Below, piece by piece: positions 1 to 6,567 of a stretch of DNA of 9,738 nucleotides. The notes beneath the pieces were generated by a model. It saw nothing but the letters and a program-made list of their open reading frames with translations. It made no database searches and had not been told where the DNA came from. A program made the translations under genes and the position numbers. The stretch comes from an uncultured Lachnospiraceae bacterium (lineage in GTDB: Bacteria; Bacillota; Clostridia; Lachnospirales; Lachnospiraceae). The stretch lies in the NCBI GenBank assembly GCA_910586405.1, contig CAJUII010000112.1, positions 1 through 9,738 of the forward strand. Direction: 5' to 3'. Position 1 is the first letter of the stretch. Every line of letters starts with the position of its first letter.

Positions 1-61
1 CAAGGAACTTCCGGATGCGGATGAGTTACTGCCGGAAAAGAAAACAGAGACAAAAGAGTAG
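1..61 (+). CDS. C-terminal end of an upstream gene, possibly a phage holin (partial)
   Basis: An open frame entering from the left edge (full codons from position 2) ends with TAG at 59-61. The visible tail is 19 residues, KELPDADELLPEKKTETKE, highly charged and without hydrophobic segments. The AGGAGG ribosome binding site of the next gene (60-65) overlaps this stop codon, so the two genes are tightly coupled. In phage lysis cassettes the gene directly before an endolysin is often a holin, and many holins end in a charged cytoplasmic tail, so a holin is the first guess. Nothing in these 19 residues proves it; another small phage protein is equally possible. Confidence 0.5.
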   Translation, partial: KELPDADELLPEKKTETKE

Positions 62-74
62 GAGGTGTGGAAGT

Positions 75-848
75 ATGGCGGCAACAAAGCAGGTAAACGA
101 TTTTATCAGAAAAGTAGCGCCGATCGCACAGGCAAAAGCGTCTGGCAGAGACAAATGGTCTCTTCCGTCGGTCTGTATCGCACAGTGCTGCTGTGAAAGC
201 GCCTATGGGACAAGCCCCAAAATGATGCGTGCGAATGCCATTCTAGGCATTAAAGCAGGAAAAAGTAGGGTACATTTTGGTACAGCGTGGAAGGACAAGG
301 CATACTCCACCCAGACGAAGGAATGCTACGATGGAAAGACCTATGTGAACATAACAGATATGTTTCGTGCCTATGACAACGTTGAGGATGCAATAGAAGA
401 TTACTATGATATGCTGGCAGCATGTAGCAGATACAGGAATTGCCTGAACCAGACAGACGCTAGAAACTGTATCACAGCAATCAAAAATGGTGGATATGCT
501 ACCAGCCCTACATATATCAATACCATAATGAACATCATAAATAAGTATAACCTTACGAAATATGACAATGTGGTAACAGGAAAATCTGGTAATATAACAA
601 TGTCTCAAGACCACAATCCATATCCAGAACCTATCCAGACTGTCAGGTTTGGAACAACAGGAAACAGTGCCAGATGGGTGCAATGGTGTCTGTGGCGTTT
701 TGGACTGTTAGAGAAATCAGGGATTGACGGCGTGATCGGTTTGAAATCTGTAGCGGCTATAAAAATCGCTCAGTCACGGCTGGGGCTAAACAATGATGGA
801 ATTGTGGGAGAAGTTACGCGCAAAACATTTAAAAGTGTATTTGAATAG
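75..848 (+). CDS. Phage-type endolysin: glucosaminidase (GH73-like) with peptidoglycan-binding domain
   Basis: A 257-residue peptidoglycan hydrolase. Residues ~7-180 resemble the GH73/FlgJ-type N-acetylglucosaminidase domain: the segment CIAQCCCESAYGTS carries the likely catalytic acid Glu41, followed by the family-like FRAYDNVEDAIEDY region and GGYATSPTY near the domain end. Residues ~189-257 form a PG_binding_1-like domain, with VRFGTTG at its start and two DG(V/I)(I/V)G turns (IDGVIG, NDGIVG). There is no signal peptide, as expected for an endolysin released by a holin. The ATG at 75 is chosen because AGGAGG at 60-65 sits nine bases upstream; an earlier in-frame ATG at 15 would overlap the previous gene and lacks such a site. 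The coupled upstream gene and the strong terminator just after suggest the last gene of a prophage late operon. A host autolysin is less likely without a secretion signal. Confidence 0.85.
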   Translation: MAATKQVNDFIRKVAPIAQAKASGRDKWSLPSVCIAQCCCESAYGTSPKMMRANAILGIKAGKSRVHFGTAWKDKAYSTQTKECYDGKTYVNITDMFRAYDNVEDAIEDYYDMLAACSRYRNCLNQTDARNCITAIKNGGYATSPTYINTIMNIINKYNLTKYDNVVTGKSGNITMSQDHNPYPEPIQTVRFGTTGNSARWVQWCLWRFGLLEKSGIDGVIGLKSVAAIKIAQSRLGLNNDGIVGEVTRKTFKSVFE

Positions 849-870
849 TAAATCCAAATTGAAAAGAATC

Positions 871-904
871 AAAAAAGTAGCGTAGTATATAACGCTACTT
901 TTTT
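871..904 (+). terminator. Intrinsic terminator after the endolysin gene
   Basis: A perfect 13-bp inverted repeat: AAAAAAGTAGCGT (871-883) and ACGCTACTTTTTT (892-904) around an 8-base loop. The T-run forms the 3' arm and the A-run the 5' arm, so the hairpin could stop transcription from either side. It starts 22 bases after the endolysin stop codon and closes the phage transcript. Confidence 0.85.
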
Positions 905-1239
905 GGCTATCAATTTTTTGACAGTAATGTCTAATTCTTATTGCGTTTTTAGATGGGTTTACATTATAATATGGTCTTATAGCAGGTAGATATTCTTGAA
1001 CTGTTCTTTTACTATGACTTGTCTGTTTTATGGTAGCCCTTATGGGCTGTGTTTTACAATGTTGCCTAAATTTTTTTGACATGTATTACGATATTATCAT
1101 GTAGTAGACTAACAAATAGTAACGAAATGAATTAAATAATAAAATACGGTTAGCGACATATTTGTAACAAACATTTAAAACCTAATTGGATTTATCCCAG
1201 CATTTACAGGGCTTTTTTGAAATACAAATAATTATTGGT
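905..1239. other. AT-rich non-coding stretch, expected to contain a prophage/host junction
   Basis: No convincing gene on either strand. Visible elements: a possible weak promoter, TTGCGT (941-946) with an 18-base spacer and a perfect TATAAT (965-970); a small hairpin AGCCC-TTAT-GGGCT (1035-1048) without a proper T-tract; and a segment at 1169-1190 that recurs at 1254-1272. The stretch is clearly richer in AT than the genes on both sides. If the endolysin belongs to an integrated phage, the attachment site should lie here, but only one end is in view, so the core cannot be identified. Confidence 0.45.
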
Positions 1240-1272
1240 CTTAATGAAATCTTAAACATTTACCCAATTGGA
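1169..1272. repeat. Imperfect direct repeat pair upstream of the response regulator
   Basis: Copy 1 (1169-1190) reads AAACATTTA, then AAA, then CCTAATTGGA. Copy 2 (1254-1272) reads AAACATTTA followed directly by CCCAATTGGA. Apart from the 3-base insertion, 18 of 19 positions agree, with starts 85 bp apart. The second copy contains the palindrome CCAATTGG and runs into the promoter -35 region at 1268-1273. It could be a regulator site or a recombination remnant. Confidence 0.5.
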
Positions 1273-1284
1273 ACTTAATGATAT
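1240..1284 (+). promoter_or_regulatory. Candidate OmpR-family response-regulator boxes (CTTAA direct repeats)
   Basis: CTTAATGAAAT (1240-1250), CTTAAACATTT (1251-1261) and CTTAATGATAT (1274-1284) start 11 and then 23 bp apart, close to one and two helical turns. OmpR/PhoB-type regulators usually bind tandem direct repeats with about 11-bp spacing. The first two boxes lie just upstream of the -35 element, a place typical for activation; the third lies in the promoter spacer. The gene downstream encodes such a regulator, so autoregulation is the simple inference. Confidence 0.5.
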
Positions 1285-1296
1285 ATCAGCTATACT
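1268..1296 (+). promoter_or_regulatory. Sigma-A-type promoter of the response regulator gene
   Basis: TTGGAA (1268-1273), a 17-base spacer and TATACT (1291-1296). The -35 matches the consensus at four of six bases and the -10 at five of six. Transcription would start near 1303 and give a leader of about 60 bases that includes a weak hairpin, GCAGG (1305-1309) with CCTGC (1326-1330). The imperfect -35 and the CTTAA boxes around it fit an activator-dependent promoter. Confidence 0.6.
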
Positions 1297-1361
1297 TTTT
1301 ACATGCAGGGAGGAGCGCGATTTTTCCTGCTGAATGAAAAAACGAACCGGGGAGAGAGAAC

Positions 1362-2054
1362 ATGTACAACGTACTGGTGTGTGATGATGAGAAGGATATT
1401 GTGTCGGCTTTGCGTATCTATTTGACGACCGAGGGGTATCAAGTGTACGAAGCCTACAATGGAAAGGAGGCTTTGGAGATACTTTCGAGAGAGGAAATCC
1501 ATCTGGTGCTCATGGATATCATGATGCCTGTGATGGATGGCATCACCGCGATGGTAAAGCTTCGAGAGCAGAGTAATGTGCCTGTCATCATGCTGACAGC
1601 AAAGAGCGAGGACACGGATAAGGTGCTGGGGCTCAATATCGGCGCAGATGACTATGTGACAAAGCCGTTTAACCCAGTAGAGCTTCAGGCGCGGGTGAAA
1701 TCTCAGCTTCGGCGCTATATGCAGCTTGGCAGCGGTATGATGACAAAAGCAAGTGAGACGCTGACGATCGGCGGCATCGAGCTTGACGACCGCACCAAGG
1801 AGGTGACGCTGGACGGGGAAAAGGCGGCGCTGACACCGACAGAGTATGATATCCTCAAGCTTCTTATGGAAAACCCGGGAAAAGTCTACTCACCGGCACA
1901 GATTTATGCGGCTGTATGGAATGACAGTCCATATGGTACAGAGAACACTGTGGCAGTTCATATCAGGCATTTGCGGGAGAAGCTTGAGTACAATCCGGCA
2001 GAGCCTAGATATCTGAAATCTGTCTGGGGACGTGGATATAAGCTGGAAAAATAG
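1362..2054 (+). CDS. Two-component response regulator, OmpR/PhoB family
   Basis: A 230-residue cytoplasmic transcription factor. Residues 1-~120 are a receiver domain with all key positions: acidic pair Asp8-Asp9, phospho-acceptor Asp52 in VLMDIMMPVMDG, Thr79 in VIMLTAKSE, and Lys101 in DDYVTKPF. Residues ~130-230 are a winged-helix DNA-binding domain, with LTPTEYDILKLL, the recognition-helix region ENTVAVHIRHLREKL and the wing ending VWGRGYKLE. Length is typical for the family. ATG at 1362 has GGGGAG at 1349-1354 seven bases upstream. It is very probably phosphorylated by the histidine kinase encoded at 2272-4884 and likely binds the CTTAA boxes before its own promoter. The layout is of the VanR/ResD/WalR type, but the target genes cannot be read from the sequence, so no symbol is given. 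Confidence 0.95.
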   Translation: MYNVLVCDDEKDIVSALRIYLTTEGYQVYEAYNGKEALEILSREEIHLVLMDIMMPVMDGITAMVKLREQSNVPVIMLTAKSEDTDKVLGLNIGADDYVTKPFNPVELQARVKSQLRRYMQLGSGMMTKASETLTIGGIELDDRTKEVTLDGEKAALTPTEYDILKLLMENPGKVYSPAQIYAAVWNDSPYGTENTVAVHIRHLREKLEYNPAEPRYLKSVWGRGYKLEK

Positions 2055-2087
2055 CTGGTATCGCAAAAAGAACAAACAATGTATATA

Positions 2088-2244
2088 AGGAACTGTTCAG
2101 AAATTACTCATGACAATTACTTGTCTAAATGTCCATCTGCGTCATCAGAAAATCTTGACATAGCCCGCTATGCCTGCGATTTTCTTCTTTGCAGCTGAAC
2201 ATTTATACGGCGTACTTGTCACAAGTAATTTCATCACAGTTCCT
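2088..2244. repeat. 157-bp palindromic, MITE-like intergenic element between regulator and kinase
   Basis: The ends are inverted repeats: AGGAACTGT (2088-2096) with ACAGTTCCT (2236-2244), then after a 3x3 mismatch GAAATTACT (2100-2108) with AGTAATTTC (2224-2232). Pairing continues inward: TGACAA (2111-2116) with TTGTCA (2216-2221), TAAATGT (2126-2132) with ACATTTA (2199-2205), CTGC (2137-2140) with GCAG (2191-2194), GAAAATC (2148-2154) with GATTTTC (2178-2184), and CATAGC (2159-2164) with GCTATG (2167-2172). The whole unit can therefore fold as one long imperfect hairpin. It has no coding capacity, and no clear target-site duplication is seen. It resembles non-autonomous miniature inverted-repeat or REP-type elements; only one copy is in this window, so mobility is inferred. 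Confidence 0.75.
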
Positions 2245-2271
2245 AAGAAGGGTAAAAAAGGGTGATGTTTC

Positions 2272-4884
2272 GTGAAAAAGTTAAGAGAGTCCATGCTCGC
2301 AAAATCTGCTGCATGGGTAATATGTATCATTGCAGCGATGGGATGTGCTGTGATGGGAATCTGTGTCCTGGTAGGGATCATGGATAGCTCGATGATCAAC
2401 AGCACACGTTCGGAGATGTTAAAAGATGCTTATGAGAGTGTCAATGTAGACTATTCGATTGATGTAATCAACCATCTTGATTTTGACATTAATAATTATA
2501 GAGAGTATCTAAACAGCCAGTATTTTAAGTGTGGGATTATCAAGTCAGACAGTCTCAAGGACATCAATTTTCATGATAAGGCTTCGTATCTGGAAACGAA
2601 TCTGACAGACAGTGAGCTTGCGGAGTTGGACCCAGACCAGTTGTATATTTGTCGGGTGCTTAGGGATTATAATGGGTTTCGGCGTAATTTGACGATGGGG
2701 TATTATGGTCAGTATGATGATATTGCGGTGTTGGATGGCAGAGAGCTGGACAGCCAATATTCTACATGGGCATATTTGTATGCGGACCGAATCTGTTTTG
2801 ATACCGTCAAAGGCATCATTTATTACCGCGCGGAGGGCGATTATTATCCAGTGCAGAATGTATCCTTGTGTTATGATGGCGCAGAGGGCAAAACGACTTA
2901 CAATTATCAGTATGATTATGAGAAAAAGGCATACCGTCTGAATGATAAGACGCAAGGAGATGGCATTGTGCGGGCGGATGAATTAGTTTCTGAACAACCA
3001 GAAGAGGCACTGGAGCCAGAAGAGATACTAGAACCAGAAGAGGCATTGGAAAAAACACAAGCAGCTTCATCAGAGCATACGGATAAGCCGGAAGCGCAGC
3101 GCATCAAGACAGATCCTATTGAAGAACTTCTTGGCAGAAGTATGGATATTGGAAGCATTGTCAATCTGGCAGCATTAAATAACACCGAGTTCAATTACAG
3201 GAATTGGGGAAAAATCCTTCTCGACAATATCAGGAGTATCCAAGGGAATGAACTTACCCCGATAGACTCGGACAGTTTATCTAAAAATCTGTTTATCAAT
3301 AAAGAGGGATACTATCTCAACGAGGATTTTACGCTGGTCGTTGAAAAAAAGGCTCCGACAGAGAGCTACTGGGTAGTTTCTATCGTGCCAGACGCTGTTC
3401 CAAAAGAGCTGGAGGGAAGCCTGTACAATCAGAAGGGCTGGCTCGTGGAGGCGTATTATGACATCTTCGAGATGGGGCCTTTGCAGGGGCTTGGAATCAG
3501 CTTAGCCGTGATGCTGCTGTCATTTGTATTTCTTGTCTATGCGGCGGGACACCGCAGAGGAGCCGACGGGATTGTGCTCACAATGATTGACAGGATTCCG
3601 ATTGATGTGTTTAGTATCGCTGTATTGATTGTGGAAACCGTGTTGTTTTTTATGGGAATTTATGTGGTGGCAGAGGGAGGAATGTCGCGTTATGCCAAAG
3701 CCTGTATAGGGCTGATCGGAGCTTTTGTGGTTGTGATGGCAGTGGCTGCACTCGCGTATGTGCTGAGCCTGTGCACACGGTTTAAAGCTGGCAAATGGTG
3801 GCAGAACAGTATTTGCTACCGTGTGTATCGCTGGTGCCGTGACGGGATTCGGTTTATTTTTTGCAATATCGGCCTGCTGTGGAAGATTGTGTTTATCGTT
3901 GGGGGAATCTCCTTTGTGGAGTTGTTTATCTTACTAGTGTTTAACCGGGGTGCGGTTATGCTGTTCTGGTTTCTGGGCAAAATCCTGCTCTGCGTGGTTT
4001 TATGTTTGCTGTTCGTCCAGTTGTATGAGCTGCAAAAGGCAAGTCAGAATATGGCAGAGGGAAATCTGTCGTACAAAGTCAACACGGCGAAAATGTTCTG
4101 GGAGTGCAGAAAGCATGGCGAAAATCTGAATAAAATCAACAAGGGAATGACCAAGGCAGTCGATGAGCGCATGAAAAGTGAGCGTCTCAAGACGGAGCTG
4201 ATCACAAACGTGTCGCATGATATCAAGACGCCGCTCACGTCGATTATCAACTACGTCGATCTGCTCTCGAAAGAAGAACTGCACAATGAGAAGGCGGCTG
4301 AATATCTCGAAGTGCTGGACAGACAGTCCTCCAAACTAAAAAAGCTGATTGAAGATTTGGTGGAAGCCTCCAAGGCATCTTCTGGCAATCTGGCAGTTGA
4401 CAGCCAGCAGCTTGAGGTCGGTGTGTTTATGACTCAGACGGTCGGTGAGTTTGAAGAGAAGCTTGCGGCGGCAGGACTAGAGCTGATCATCAGCAAGCCC
4501 GATGAGCCAGTATATATTATGGCAGATGGACGGCATGTGTGGCGTGTTATTGACAATCTGATGAACAATATCTGCAAGTATGCACAGACAGGCTCGAGGG
4601 TCTATGTCAATCTGGAAGCTGTGTCAGCTCGTGTGAGTATCACGTTTCGGAACATTTCCAAGTACCCTTTGAATATCAGCGGTGAGGAGTTGATGGAGCG
4701 CTTTGTGCGCGGGGACGCATCGCGCAATACGGAGGGACATGGTCTGGGGCTTTCCATCGCACAGAGTCTGATGAAACTGATCGACGGAGAGATGGAGATT
4801 GTCGTAGATGGTGATCTATTCAAAGTAATTCTTGCATTCAACAGATATACTCCGACTGTTGTTGAGATTACGCCAAAGGATTGA
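2272..4884 (+). CDS. Large multi-TM sensor histidine kinase
   Basis: An 870-residue membrane kinase, partner of the regulator at 1362-2054. One TM helix lies at ~12-38, then a large extracellular region (~40-403) that I do not recognise, including a hexapeptide repeat at residues 243-260. Five further TM helices follow at about 407-426, 446-467, 477-500, 535-560 and 563-583. A HAMP-like linker (~585-635) leads to the HisKA domain with phospho-acceptor His649 in NVSHDIKTPLTSI. The ATPase domain has the N box around Asn762-Asn766 (DNLMNN), the F-box-like ERFVRGD and the G2 box GHGLGLS (822-828). The usual DxGxG G1 box is replaced by RNISKYPLN. The start is GTG at 2272, with AGGGTG-like bases at about 2259-2264; no better ATG lies nearby. 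The 217-bp gap to the regulator is mostly the palindromic element, so expression may differ from the regulator's. The ligand is unknown. Confidence 0.93.
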   Translation: MKKLRESMLAKSAAWVICIIAAMGCAVMGICVLVGIMDSSMINSTRSEMLKDAYESVNVDYSIDVINHLDFDINNYREYLNSQYFKCGIIKSDSLKDINFHDKASYLETNLTDSELAELDPDQLYICRVLRDYNGFRRNLTMGYYGQYDDIAVLDGRELDSQYSTWAYLYADRICFDTVKGIIYYRAEGDYYPVQNVSLCYDGAEGKTTYNYQYDYEKKAYRLNDKTQGDGIVRADELVSEQPEEALEPEEILEPEEALEKTQAASSEHTDKPEAQRIKTDPIEELLGRSMDIGSIVNLAALNNTEFNYRNWGKILLDNIRSIQGNELTPIDSDSLSKNLFINKEGYYLNEDFTLVVEKKAPTESYWVVSIVPDAVPKELEGSLYNQKGWLVEAYYDIFEMGPLQGLGISLAVMLLSFVFLVYAAGHRRGADGIVLTMIDRIPIDVFSIAVLIVETVLFFMGIYVVAEGGMSRYAKACIGLIGAFVVVMAVAALAYVLSLCTRFKAGKWWQNSICYRVYRWCRDGIRFIFCNIGLLWKIVFIVGGISFVELFILLVFNRGAVMLFWFLGKILLCVVLCLLFVQLYELQKASQNMAEGNLSYKVNTAKMFWECRKHGENLNKINKGMTKAVDERMKSERLKTELITNVSHDIKTPLTSIINYVDLLSKEELHNEKAAEYLEVLDRQSSKLKKLIEDLVEASKASSGNLAVDSQQLEVGVFMTQTVGEFEEKLAAAGLELIISKPDEPVYIMADGRHVWRVIDNLMNNICKYAQTGSRVYVNLEAVSARVSITFRNISKYPLNISGEELMERFVRGDASRNTEGHGLGLSIAQSLMKLIDGEMEIVVDGDLFKVILAFNRYTPTVVEITPKD
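2998..3051 (+). repeat. Three 18-bp tandem repeats inside the kinase sensor region
   Basis: Three in-frame copies encode PEEALE, PEEILE and PEEALE (residues 243-260). The DNA copies at 2998-3015, 3016-3033 and 3034-3051 differ at only a few bases. The acidic, proline-spaced stretch probably forms an exposed linker in the extracellular part. Copy number could vary between strains by slippage. Confidence 0.85.
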
Positions 4885-4900
4885 AAATACTATGCGAACA

Positions 4901-4930
4901 TTGACAGAAATAGTCGTGATTTGGTATAAT
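4901..4930 (+). promoter_or_regulatory. Perfect-hexamer sigma-A promoter for the DUF5722/GGDEF operon
   Basis: TTGACA (4901-4906), an 18-base spacer and TATAAT (4925-4930), both hexamers perfect. It begins 17 bases after the kinase stop codon, with no terminator between, so the downstream genes may receive read-through plus their own constitutive-looking transcription. A start near 4937 gives a leader of about 60 bases in which I see no riboswitch. Confidence 0.8.
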
Positions 4931-4999
4931 ATTCGTAGAAGCTTGCTCACAAAGGGCACAATGGTATATTACTGAATTAGATGAAAAAGGATGTTTGCA

Positions 5000-6553
5000 A
5001 TGCGAAAAATTTTTGAGATGAAACGAACAATATTGATCTGCCTGATCGCAGGTATGCTGACTGGCGGCATGGGGGCGCGCTCCTATGCCGCCGAAGTTGT
5101 TGACACGCAGTTTGAGGAGGAGAACGCTGAAATATCGGTGCCAGAAGGAATCAAGACAGATGCCATGGACGGATTACAGCAGGCAAAAGTGCGTCATGTG
5201 CGCTGTACAGTGGATAAAAATGGCACGGTTACTTATGAGGCGATCCTGAGCAGTGGATTGTTTGCTTCAGATGACGGAATGCTGTATTTATTTGAGATGG
5301 CGCCCTATGAATACAATGTTACTGCTGACACAGATGTCATAGCATCTGCGCCGCAGGATGAGTCACAGACGACAGTACAATTTACGTTTCCAGTGAATTT
5401 CAGACAGGAGGATACCAGACTATATTCAAAGTTTGCCATAGGAATAAGAAGCGGTGGTGCAGTGCATCTGGTGACAGAGCCGATGTACATTACGAATCCT
5501 GAGGCACTTGCATGGAATACATTGATGAGATATCCCAGAACAAAGAAATCGACACAGGGCGAGGAATTCAATAATGTTTTTATGGATGGGACCTACGGAC
5601 CAGAGCTTGGCTGGGTGTTTAAGACATTGCAGGTTTTGAATACCGGAGACTGTGAAGCGCTGACACATCCGATGTCGAGAGCAGATGCAAGAGCTGCGGA
5701 TGCCCGCAGAATTAAAAATCCGATGTACTATATGTTTAATGCGTCAGATGAGGAGGGTGTCAGGACACTGGCTGCCAATATGGAGTATTATGTGGCAAAC
5801 TCCAAGGGCGGAGAGAACTGGATCATCGGAAATGAAGTCAATACCCGCACATGGAATTATATGGCATGGACAGACTGGGATACATATATCAAGGAGTATG
5901 CGCAGGCGTTCAGAGTGATGTACAATGCGATCATGAGTACGAATGCCAATGCGAGGGTTTATGTGTGCCTAGACCAAATCTGGGATAAGAATCTGACGCC
6001 CTCTGACAAAGAGTATTATCAGTATATGGATGGGAAAGATTTTCTTGAGAAATTCAATGCACTGATCAAGCAGGGCGGAGATATCAACTGGGGCGTTGCG
6101 CAGCATCCCTATACCAATCCGATGGGATATGCGAAATTCTGGGACATGTCTGGATGCAAAAAAGGCGATGCGTATGCCGCGCAGGTTGCGGCGGGACAGG
6201 TTGTCACATTTCAGAATTTATCTGTGCTCACCGACTTTATGCAGACGCCCGCGATGCTTGATACAAATGGAAATGTCAGACATATCATACTGAGTGAGAT
6301 GGGGATCTCGAACGCGCAGGGAAGTGAGATTCAGGCAGCAGCGCTGTGTGCATCCTATGCGGCGGTCATGGATAATCCACTGATAGATGAAATGATGTAT
6401 CTGCTAGTTTACAGTGATCCGGGAATGGATTCGTCGCTCGACTCATTTTCACAGAAAATCTATGACGAGATGGATGGAGCGAATGCTGATTTATATTTGG
6501 ACTGGGCAAAATCTTTTATCGGAATCAGCGATTGGTCTGAAATAATTTGGTAA
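5000..6553 (+). CDS. Secreted DUF5722-like, glycoside-hydrolase-like protein
   Basis: A 517-residue exported protein. The N-terminus is a signal peptide: basic MRKIFEMKR, a hydrophobic core at ~10-24, and probable cleavage after SYAA (Ala31); there is no lipobox or sortase motif, so it is likely released or loosely held outside. Residues ~45-165 look beta-rich. Residues ~175-517 resemble the DUF5722 domain, a TIM-barrel-like glycosidase relative. IIGNEVNTRTWN (Asn278-Glu279) and IILSEMGIS (Glu433) look like the acid/base and nucleophile glutamates of clan GH-A enzymes, but catalysis is inference. The start at 5000 is chosen because AAGGA (4987-4991) lies eight bases upstream; the in-frame ATG at 4991 overlaps that site. 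It has its own promoter at 4901-4930 and is followed after 14 bases by the GGDEF gene, which suggests an operon. The substrate is unknown. Confidence 0.72.
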   Translation: MRKIFEMKRTILICLIAGMLTGGMGARSYAAEVVDTQFEEENAEISVPEGIKTDAMDGLQQAKVRHVRCTVDKNGTVTYEAILSSGLFASDDGMLYLFEMAPYEYNVTADTDVIASAPQDESQTTVQFTFPVNFRQEDTRLYSKFAIGIRSGGAVHLVTEPMYITNPEALAWNTLMRYPRTKKSTQGEEFNNVFMDGTYGPELGWVFKTLQVLNTGDCEALTHPMSRADARAADARRIKNPMYYMFNASDEEGVRTLAANMEYYVANSKGGENWIIGNEVNTRTWNYMAWTDWDTYIKEYAQAFRVMYNAIMSTNANARVYVCLDQIWDKNLTPSDKEYYQYMDGKDFLEKFNALIKQGGDINWGVAQHPYTNPMGYAKFWDMSGCKKGDAYAAQVAAGQVVTFQNLSVLTDFMQTPAMLDTNGNVRHIILSEMGISNAQGSEIQAAALCASYAAVMDNPLIDEMMYLLVYSDPGMDSSLDSFSQKIYDEMDGANADLYLDWAKSFIGISDWSEIIW

Positions 6554-6567
6554 CTGGGGTAATCGAT

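Noticed and set aside
15..74. Upstream in-frame ATG at 15 as the endolysin start.
   Set aside because: It would overlap the preceding gene and lacks a ribosome binding site; AGGAGG at 60-65 fits the ATG at 75.
918..923. TTGACA as a -35 element for the TATAAT at 965-970.
   Set aside because: The spacer would be 41 bases, far outside the usable range.
786..1082. A 98-codon open frame on the minus strand covering the end of the endolysin gene and the terminator.
   Set aside because: No ribosome binding site precedes its ATG, it reads straight through the perfect terminator palindrome, overlaps a well-supported gene, and its translation shows no family I recognise.
1076..1109. TTGACA at 1076-1081 as a promoter.
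   Set aside because: At 16-18 bases of spacing the sequence reads ATGTAG-like, not a -10; TATTAT and TATCAT are too close.
1334..1384. A 16-codon leader peptide (ATG at 1334) overlapping the regulator start.
   Set aside because: The GGGAGGAG before it is about 18 bases away, too far for efficient initiation, and the frame differs from the regulator's.
4991..4999. ATG at 4991 as the start of the DUF5722-like protein.
   Set aside because: It overlaps the AAGGA that best serves as ribosome binding site for the ATG at 5000; only three residues differ.
4931..4999. A c-di-GMP riboswitch in the leader of the DUF5722/GGDEF operon.
   Set aside because: The leader is only about 60 bases and shows neither the GEMM core nor a suitable stem arrangement.
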